Of a DNA stretch of 64,000 nucleotides, positions 59,001 to 64,000 are shown piece after piece. The translations under genes were made by a program, and so were the position numbers. The notes beneath the pieces are model-generated. The model was not told the DNA's origin, ran no database searches, and was given only the letters and a program-made list of their open reading frames with translations. This DNA is from Halorientalis salina (lineage in GTDB: Archaea > Halobacteriota > Halobacteria > Halobacteriales > Haloarculaceae): contig NZ_SOSC01000002.1 of the NCBI RefSeq assembly GCF_005049285.1, positions 434,001 to 498,000 on the forward strand, given 5' to 3'. Numbering within the stretch: the stretch's first letter is position 1; each line of letters starts with the position of its first letter.

Positions 59001-59265
59001 CTTCGAGGAGCACTTCGACGTCACCGACCTCGACGACTACGAGGACGTCGAGGCCATCAAGCAGCAACTGCGCGACGGCGAGATCGACCTGGTCGTCTCG
59101 CGCAACCGCGAGATCCTGGAGATCTGTGTCGAGGAGACCATCACGTACTTCTCGACCCGCGAGAGCGCCGAAGCAGCCCTTGAGGCCATCGAATCGGCCG
59201 ACCAGCCGCTGAACGTGCAGGACGTGGCCGCCCGCCCCAAGGACCGCCGGAACTGGGGCCAGTAA
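56065..59265 (+). CDS. carB: Carbamoyl-phosphate synthase large subunit
   Basis: A 1066-residue enzyme that makes carbamoyl phosphate for arginine and pyrimidines from glutamine-derived ammonia, bicarbonate and two ATP. Two homologous halves are visible, each opening with an ATP-grasp pre-domain: [20 protein letters not shown] (residues ~11-30) and [20 protein letters not shown] (residues ~580-600). Further motifs are [40 protein letters not shown] and [20 protein letters not shown]. The C-terminal ~130 residues form the MGS-like allosteric domain. The carA partner is not in the window. Confidence 0.97.
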   Translation: [1066 protein letters not shown]

Positions 59266-59266
59266 G

Positions 59267-60235
59267 TCACTCCGCGACCGCGCCGTCCTCGCCGAGCGCG
59301 TCGTGATACGCCGTCCGGTAGCGGGCTATTTTTCGGAACAGGATCGCGAGCCAGACCCCGTCGTAGAGGACGATGAAGCCGACGAACACCGGGAACGAGA
59401 AGGGGATCACCGTCGGCAGGTACGTGACGGCCGTGTTGTAGAGACCGTGGATCAGCGTCGCGACGAGCAGTCCCTTGACGACGATGGCCGCCGCGTGCTC
59501 CTCGTTGAACTTCGCGAGTCCGAGGTAGTAGCCGGCGAAGGCCGAGTAGATGACGTGGCCCGGGCCGGCGAGGGACCTGACGCTGGCGATGCCGATGGTG
59601 GCCGGGAGCACGCTCGCCCCGCCCTGGACGGCGTCGAGGTAGACGGCCGTGATGTAGAGGACGTTCTCGATGAACGCGAAGCCGAGGCCGGCGACCGCGC
59701 CGTAGACCGCCCCGTCGACGACGGCGTCGAACTCGTCCAGGCGGAACGCGTAGAACCGGACCGCCAGCCACTTGACGAACTCCTCGACGGGGCCGACGAC
59801 GAGGAAGAAAAACAGCGCCATCCCGACGACCGGAATCGCGGCGAACAGCCCGCCGAACAGCGAGTTGACGACCGCCGCGAAGCCGGCGAAAAAGACGCCG
59901 AGCAGGAAGGTCACGACCAGCGACGCGGCCGACTCGCGTAACGTGGGGTCACCGTACCAGATGTAGGCGGCGAGGGCGAAGGCCGGGACGACCGAGAGGA
60001 CGGTCAACGCGCCGAGCGTGGGGTTTCGGAGGACCGCAAAGCCCGTGAACGCGACCTGAGCGAGGATGATGACCACCGCGAGCGCCAGGACCAGCGGCCG
60101 TTTGCCGGCCGACAGTCCCCTGGTGATCCGAACCGAGACGCCGTCCAGTACCGTCCGGTTCTCCCACGTCGCGATGTCGTAGAGGTCGCGTGACTCCCCC
60201 AGTGACCGCTCTATCGGGTCGCGGTCCGAAGCCAT
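59267..60235 (-). CDS. PrsW-family intramembrane metalloprotease
   Basis: A 322-residue polytopic membrane protein. The glutamate-type zinc motif is GPVEEFVKWLAVRFYAFRLD (EExxKW), with later SLAGPGHVIYSAFAGYYLGL (His) and LVATLIHGLYNTAVTY (His), as in PrsW/Abi-like proteases. Eight or so TM helices are visible. In Bacillus PrsW cleaves an anti-sigma factor; the haloarchaeal target is unknown. A TATA-like GTTTTACTACC lies about 27 nt upstream. It is convergent with carB. Confidence 0.88.
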   Translation of the reverse strand: MASDRDPIERSLGESRDLYDIATWENRTVLDGVSVRITRGLSAGKRPLVLALAVVIILAQVAFTGFAVLRNPTLGALTVLSVVPAFALAAYIWYGDPTLRESAASLVVTFLLGVFFAGFAAVVNSLFGGLFAAIPVVGMALFFFLVVGPVEEFVKWLAVRFYAFRLDEFDAVVDGAVYGAVAGLGFAFIENVLYITAVYLDAVQGGASVLPATIGIASVRSLAGPGHVIYSAFAGYYLGLAKFNEEHAAAIVVKGLLVATLIHGLYNTAVTYLPTVIPFSFPVFVGFIVLYDGVWLAILFRKIARYRTAYHDALGEDGAVAE

Positions 60236-60420
60236 GGTCGCCAGCAGTCACGGCGTGGTAGTAAAACTGGGGGCGATCAGGGAGAGTCGGGCAACGATGA
60301 CCGTGGGGACAGTTCGATTGACGAGCGGTTGAGGAGGGACTAACCGTCTGCCGTGCATACACGAACACAATGTACGGTCGATCCACTGCCGCGTTCGACA
60401 GTTCTTGGAGGCCGATCTAG

Positions 60421-61071
60421 ATGAGCGGCCCCCATCAGGACCAGCCGCTCGTGACCGCCGGCGCGGCTCTCGACGACGCCGATGCCGCGGTCGTGATGGT
60501 CCACGGCCGCGGCGCGACCGCCCAGAGCATCATCGCGATGGCCGAGGAGTTCGACCAGCAGCAGGTCGCCTACCTCGCGCCCCAGGCCGCCAGCAACACC
60601 TGGTATCCCAACTCCTTCCTCCAGCCCATCGAGTCGAACGAACCGGGACTGTCCTCGGGACTCCAGGCCGTCGGCGACGCGATCCAGACGGCCGCCGACG
60701 CGGGGATTCCCACGGATCGAACCATGCTGGTCGGGTTCTCCCAGGGCGCGTGTCTCGCCACCGAGTACCTCGCGCGGAACGCGACCCGCTACGGCGGCCT
60801 GGCCGCGCTTTCCGGCGGCCTCATCGGCCCCGACGACACGCCGCGGGACTACGACGGTTCCCTCGAAGGAACGCCAGTGTTTCTCGGGTGTAGCGACGTG
60901 GACCCCCACATCCCGGCCGAGCGCGTCCACGAGACCGAGGCCGTCCTCGGCGGGATGGACGCCGACGTGACGAAACGGCTCTACGAGGGAATGGGTCACG
61001 GCGTCAACGCGGACGAACTCGACTCCGTCAGGAGAATGGTGGCCGCGCTCGCGGACGGGGACGACGACTGA
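60421..61071 (+). CDS. Carboxylesterase/phospholipase-type alpha/beta hydrolase
   Basis: A 216-residue soluble hydrolase of the lysophospholipase/carboxylesterase 2 group. It has AVVMVHGRGATAQSIIAMAE (oxyanion region), MLVGFSQGACLATEYLARNA (nucleophile Ser in GFSQG), VFLGCSDVDPHIPAERVHET (Asp) and YEGMGHGVNADELD (His). The full triad is present. The ester substrate is unknown. It is followed on the same strand by a VOC-type dioxygenase. Confidence 0.88.
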   Translation: MSGPHQDQPLVTAGAALDDADAAVVMVHGRGATAQSIIAMAEEFDQQQVAYLAPQAASNTWYPNSFLQPIESNEPGLSSGLQAVGDAIQTAADAGIPTDRTMLVGFSQGACLATEYLARNATRYGGLAALSGGLIGPDDTPRDYDGSLEGTPVFLGCSDVDPHIPAERVHETEAVLGGMDADVTKRLYEGMGHGVNADELDSVRRMVAALADGDDD

Positions 61072-61140
61072 CGGCCGTGTCGTGCCCACGACAGACAGTT
61101 CCGAGCCAGCGTTATCCCGATGGCGTTCCTAGGGACTGAT

Positions 61141-62061
61141 ATGCCGGCAGACATCCCCGGAATCCATCACGTCACCGCGATCGCGAGCGACCCGAGTCGC
61201 AACCTGGCGTTCTACACGGAGACGCTCGGGCTTCGGCTCGTCAAACAGAGCGTCAACCAGGACGACACCTCGGTGTACCACCTGTTCTACGGCGACCACG
61301 GCGGCAGTCCGGGAACGAGCATGACCTTCTTCCCCTACGCCGGTGCCCAGCCGGGCCAGGTCGGGACCGGACAGGTCCAGACCACGCAGTTCCTGATTCC
61401 CGAGTCGGCGGTCGACTACTGGACCGACCGGCTGGCCGAAGCCGGCGTCGACGCCGACGACCCGGTCGAGCGGTTCGGCGACACGGTGATTCCCTTCCGT
61501 GACCCGGACGGCCTCCCGCTGGAACTCGTGGGGCGCGCGGACGCCCCTGCGGGCGATCCGCCCGAGGGGCCAGTACCCGAAGATCACGCGATTCGGGGCT
61601 TCTTCGGCGTGACGCTCTCGCTGACCGAGGGTGGATCGACGGCGTCCCTGCTGGAGACGATGGGCTTTCGCGAGGGCGAGAGCAAGGGGCACCGTCAGCG
61701 CTACGAGGCCGACGGCGACCTGGGATACGTCGTCGACATCGTGGAAGACCCGCAGGCACCCCGGGGCCAGCCCGGCGCGGGCACCGTCCACCACGTCGCG
61801 TTCCAGGTGACGGCCGAGGAACAGGCCGAGTGGCGCGAGGTCTTACAGGAACACGGTCTACGACCCACAGAGATCATCGACCGGAAGTGGTTCGAGTCGG
61901 TGTACGCCCGGACGAACGGCGGCGTCCTCTTCGAGTTCGCGACGGAAGAACCGGGCTACACGGTCGACGAGGAGTTGGAGTCCCTCGGCGAGCGACTGGT
62001 CCTCCCCGAGTGGTTCGAGGACCAGCGCGAGCAGATCGAGGCGAGTCTCCCCGAACTCTGA
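61141..62061 (+). CDS. Ring-cleaving-dioxygenase-like VOC protein (two glyoxalase domains)
   Basis: A 306-residue protein with two vicinal-oxygen-chelate modules. The first has MPADIPGIHHVTAIASDPSR and NLAFYTETLGLRLVKQSVNQ; the second has TVHHVAFQVTAEEQAEWREV and ARTNGGVLFEFATEEPGYTV. Metal-ligand His/Glu residues (HHV, HHVAF, FEFATEE) are visible, as in extradiol dioxygenase and glyoxalase-like proteins. The ATG at 61141 is preferred over an in-frame Met at 61120 because a TATA-like CGTTATCC lies 27 nt before it. Confidence 0.85.
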   Translation: MPADIPGIHHVTAIASDPSRNLAFYTETLGLRLVKQSVNQDDTSVYHLFYGDHGGSPGTSMTFFPYAGAQPGQVGTGQVQTTQFLIPESAVDYWTDRLAEAGVDADDPVERFGDTVIPFRDPDGLPLELVGRADAPAGDPPEGPVPEDHAIRGFFGVTLSLTEGGSTASLLETMGFREGESKGHRQRYEADGDLGYVVDIVEDPQAPRGQPGAGTVHHVAFQVTAEEQAEWREVLQEHGLRPTEIIDRKWFESVYARTNGGVLFEFATEEPGYTVDEELESLGERLVLPEWFEDQREQIEASLPEL

Positions 62062-62132
62062 GAGCGCGCTCGGTCGCGGCCGTCGCAGTCGCGGGGCAGC
62101 TATTTCCGCCCGGCGGTGGAGTACCAGACACC

Positions 62133-62816
62133 ATGGCTTTCGACCCGGAGACAGTCGAGACGATCGCCTTCGACTCGTACGGCACGCTCGTCGACGTGTC
62201 GTCCGTCGAAGACGCCCTCTCGGAACACGTCGACGACGCCGAGGTGGTGGCCAGGCTCTGGCGGGAACGGTCGCTGCAGTACGCGATGGTCGGCAACGCC
62301 ATCGACGAGTACGACTCCTTTTTCGAGTTGATCCGCCACGCGCTCACGTACGCCCTGGACGTACACGGCATCGATCTGGACGATGACGAACGCGAGGATG
62401 TCCTCTCGGCGTACGACGATCTCGACGTGTTCGCCGACGTCCACGACGGGATGGAGCGGCTTCGAGACGCGGGCTACGACCTCTATATCGTCTCGAACGG
62501 GAGCGAGTCGATGCTGTCGACCCTCGTCGACCACGCCGACCTGGAGGGGTACCTCGAAGACACGATCAGCGCCGAGGAAGTCGAGCGGTACAAGCCGGTC
62601 CCGGACCTGTATCGCCACGCGGCCGAGCGGATCGGCACGCCGATCGAGGAGATCGCCTTCGTCGGTGCCGGCTGGTGGGACGTGCCGGGCGCGATGAACG
62701 CCGGGATGCAGGGCGTCTGGATCAACCGACAGGAGACGCTCTGGGGGCCCTACGACGTCGATCCCGACATGACCGTCGAGACGTTCCACGACGTGGCCGA
62801 CGAACTCGGCGCGTGA
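62133..62816 (+). CDS. HAD-superfamily haloacid dehalogenase type II-like hydrolase
   Basis: A 227-residue protein with the HAD motifs. Motif I is IAFDSYGTLVDVSSVEDALS, the first Asp of which is the nucleophile; motif II is YIVSNGSESMLSTLVDHADL; motif III-IV is EEVERYKPVPDLYRHAAERI and AFVGAGWWDVPGAMNAGMQG. The pattern is of the L-2-haloacid dehalogenase-like subgroup; halogen specificity is not shown. A TATA-like CTATTTCC 29 nt before ATG 62133 supports the start. Confidence 0.88.
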   Translation: MAFDPETVETIAFDSYGTLVDVSSVEDALSEHVDDAEVVARLWRERSLQYAMVGNAIDEYDSFFELIRHALTYALDVHGIDLDDDEREDVLSAYDDLDVFADVHDGMERLRDAGYDLYIVSNGSESMLSTLVDHADLEGYLEDTISAEEVERYKPVPDLYRHAAERIGTPIEEIAFVGAGWWDVPGAMNAGMQGVWINRQETLWGPYDVDPDMTVETFHDVADELGA

Positions 62817-62899
62817 GGGGGTCGGGTCCGGGCAGTGGACCACGAGTGCCTCACATACGACCCGCAAACGCTCTCCCGGTTCGACGCCTTTCCCCTGCA

Positions 62900-63670
62900 A
62901 TGACAGCGATCGAGGTCACACGCGAAGACGAGTACGCGACGGTCGTTATCTCGAACCCGGAGCGAAAGAACGCGATCAGCGCCGCGGCCTGCCAGGAGAT
63001 GGCTGCCGAGTTACGCTCGCTGGCGACAGACGACGAGATTCGCTGTGTCGTCGTCGCGGGCGCGGGCGAGGACTTCTGTTCGGGTATCGACCTCGCGGAG
63101 GGTATCGGCGGTACGAGCGTGAGCCAGGAACTCGAAACCGGCCTGAACGCCATCGCGACGGCCCTGCTCCGAATGGGGAAACCGACCCTCGCCCGCGTGA
63201 CGGGCGCGGCCGTGGGTGCCGGGGCCTCCATCGCGACGGCCTGCGATTTCGTCTACGCCGAGGCGGGCGCGCAGTTCGGCTGGGGCTTTACCGACATCGG
63301 TCTCGCGCCCGACACGGGTGCCACCTACGTCCTGCCGCGACTCGTCGGGGTCCGGCGCGCGCTGGACCTGCTCATGACCGGCCGCCGGGTCGACGCCGAG
63401 CGAGCCGTCGAGTTAGGCATCGCCACCGAGGCGATTCCGGGCGACGCGTTCGATGAGACGGTCGCCGAGCGCGTGGCGACGCTGGTCTCGCGGCCGACGC
63501 TGGCGCTGGGTGAGACGAAGCGACTGGTTCAGCGCAACAGCCACCGCTCGCTCGAAGAAGCACTGCGCGCGGAAGCCCGCGCACAGGAACGGATGGTCGT
63601 GACCGACGACTTCAGCGAGGGCGTGCAGGCCTTTTTCCAGGGACGCGACCCCGACTTCGAGGGGGCGTAG
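62900..63670 (+). CDS. Enoyl-CoA hydratase/isomerase family protein (PaaG-like)
   Basis: A 256-residue crotonase. Segments are MTAIEVTREDEYATVVISNP, ERKNAISAAACQEMAAELRS, VVVAGAGEDFCSGIDLAEGI, RVTGAAVGAGASIATACDFV, and GWGFTDIGLAPDTGATYVLP. GLAPDTG (Asp rather than a catalytic Glu) resembles PaaG-type isomerases, as in the first crotonase of the window (45517). The two share a closely similar EGxxAFxxGRDxxFEG end. It may act on aromatic or short-chain acyl-CoA. Confidence 0.9.
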   Translation: MTAIEVTREDEYATVVISNPERKNAISAAACQEMAAELRSLATDDEIRCVVVAGAGEDFCSGIDLAEGIGGTSVSQELETGLNAIATALLRMGKPTLARVTGAAVGAGASIATACDFVYAEAGAQFGWGFTDIGLAPDTGATYVLPRLVGVRRALDLLMTGRRVDAERAVELGIATEAIPGDAFDETVAERVATLVSRPTLALGETKRLVQRNSHRSLEEALRAEARAQERMVVTDDFSEGVQAFFQGRDPDFEGA

Positions 63671-63724
63671 CGACGAACCGGCGTCGCCTGGCCGGCCGAA
63701 TCGACAGCCACAGGCCGCCGGCAG

Positions 63725-64000
63725 TCACTCGAAGTCGACGAGCGGCTTGATGATGTCGTCCGCTTTTTCGTCCATCATCTCGAAGGCGGTTTCTATCTCG
63801 TCGAAGTCGAACTCGTGTGTGGTCATCTTCGTCGGGTCGACGCGGTCCCGCTCTAGCAGTCGGAGGAGCCGACGAATCCGGAGCCGACCACCAGGACAGA
63901 GCGAAGTTACGATGTCGATTTCGGCCATGCCGACGCCCCACTCCTCCCGGGGTATCCGTCGGAACTCGCCGTCGCCGTGGTAGCCGACGTTCGAGACCGT
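63725..64000 (-). CDS. Zinc-dependent alcohol dehydrogenase (MDR family), C-terminal fragment
   Basis: Ninety-one codons remain; the gene runs off the right edge. The visible residues end HEFDFDEIETAFEMMDEKAD, then IKPLVDFE, the canonical C-terminus of zinc-type MDR dehydrogenases ('H.f.l.ei..Af..m..k..d.iK.li'). The preceding VGYHGDGEFRRIPREEWGVG and CPGGRLRIRRLLRLLERDRV belong to the substrate-binding C-terminal region. The cofactor-binding part lies outside the window. Confidence 0.8.
   Translation of the reverse strand, partial: TVSNVGYHGDGEFRRIPREEWGVGMAEIDIVTSLCPGGRLRIRRLLRLLERDRVDPTKMTTHEFDFDEIETAFEMMDEKADDIIKPLVDFE

Noticed and set aside
56989-59067. Long minus-strand frame opposite carB (692 codons)
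   Set aside because: Same reason; carB motifs are complete on the plus strand and the antisense text has no recognised domain.

Overview
The window is a chromosomal segment of a haloarchaeon (class Halobacteria). The evidence is high G+C coding sequence with strongly acidic proteins, twin-arginine signal peptides (two with lipoboxes), archaeal TATA boxes about 25-30 nt upstream of start codons (many transcripts would be leaderless), and archaeal marker genes: thermosome, deoxyhypusine synthase, FttA/aCPSF1, RNase P component 1, archaeal NMN adenylyltransferase and the S10/spc ribosomal superoperon. The family may be Haloarculaceae, but that is an impression from gene style and not a demonstrated placement. 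There is no rRNA, CRISPR array or intact insertion sequence. Two tRNA genes are present (Ser-CGA, Gly-GCC).

Layout. 0-4.5 kb: the start of lonB, divergent from nadM and a SAM hydrolase, then a CinA/PncC amidase, a small winged-helix protein and a thermosome subunit. 4.6-10.1 kb: a degenerate amidohydrolase, a GT2 glycosyltransferase with an adjacent methyltransferase, a 52-residue zinc-finger protein, an FMN/F420-type oxidoreductase, a winged-helix regulator, an MBL hydrolase and a MoxR ATPase. 10.2-10.8 kb: tRNA-Ser(CGA) followed by repeated copies of its own 3' end. 10.8-18.5 kb: fttA, deoxyhypusine synthase, an Obg/YchF GTPase and several haloarchaeal proteins of unknown function. 18.6-26.4 kb: a potassium and stress module made of two convergent TrkH subunits, a double-domain TrkA, a UspA protein and an APC permease fused to two UspA domains.

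26.5-40.7 kb is one block of 25 minus-strand genes with overlapping or near-touching ends: a SPOUT methyltransferase, L3, L4, L23, L2, S19, L22, S3, L29, RNase P component 1, S17, L14, L24, S4e, L5, S14, S8, L6, L32e, L19e, L18, S5, L30, L15 and SecY. It couples ribosome assembly, tRNA processing and protein export.

41-64 kb is a mosaic of accessory and housekeeping genes: a Tat-exported alpha/beta hydrolase, a homologue of the Anabaena sensory rhodopsin transducer, two flavoproteins, two crotonases, a Tat lipoprotein, a run of small haloarchaeal proteins, an A+T-rich patch with an orphan gene (51.85-52.74 kb), an orphan peptide-type solute-binding lipoprotein next to a PAP2-like membrane enzyme, carB, a PrsW-like protease, a carboxylesterase, a VOC dioxygenase-like protein, a HAD dehalogenase and the end of a zinc-type alcohol dehydrogenase.

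The most unusual non-coding signals are the iterated tRNA 3' ends (10.28-10.61 kb), a cluster of very tight hairpins (49.35-49.56 kb, with relatives at 2.79-2.88 kb), two abutting palindromes before carB, an extended inverted repeat between divergent promoters at 7.92 kb, and paired inverted repeats with a possible leader peptide in the trkA/uspA intergenic region. No complete, clearly new multi-gene system could be demonstrated. The best candidates are the potassium/USP module and the cluster of small acidic proteins at 49-52 kb.
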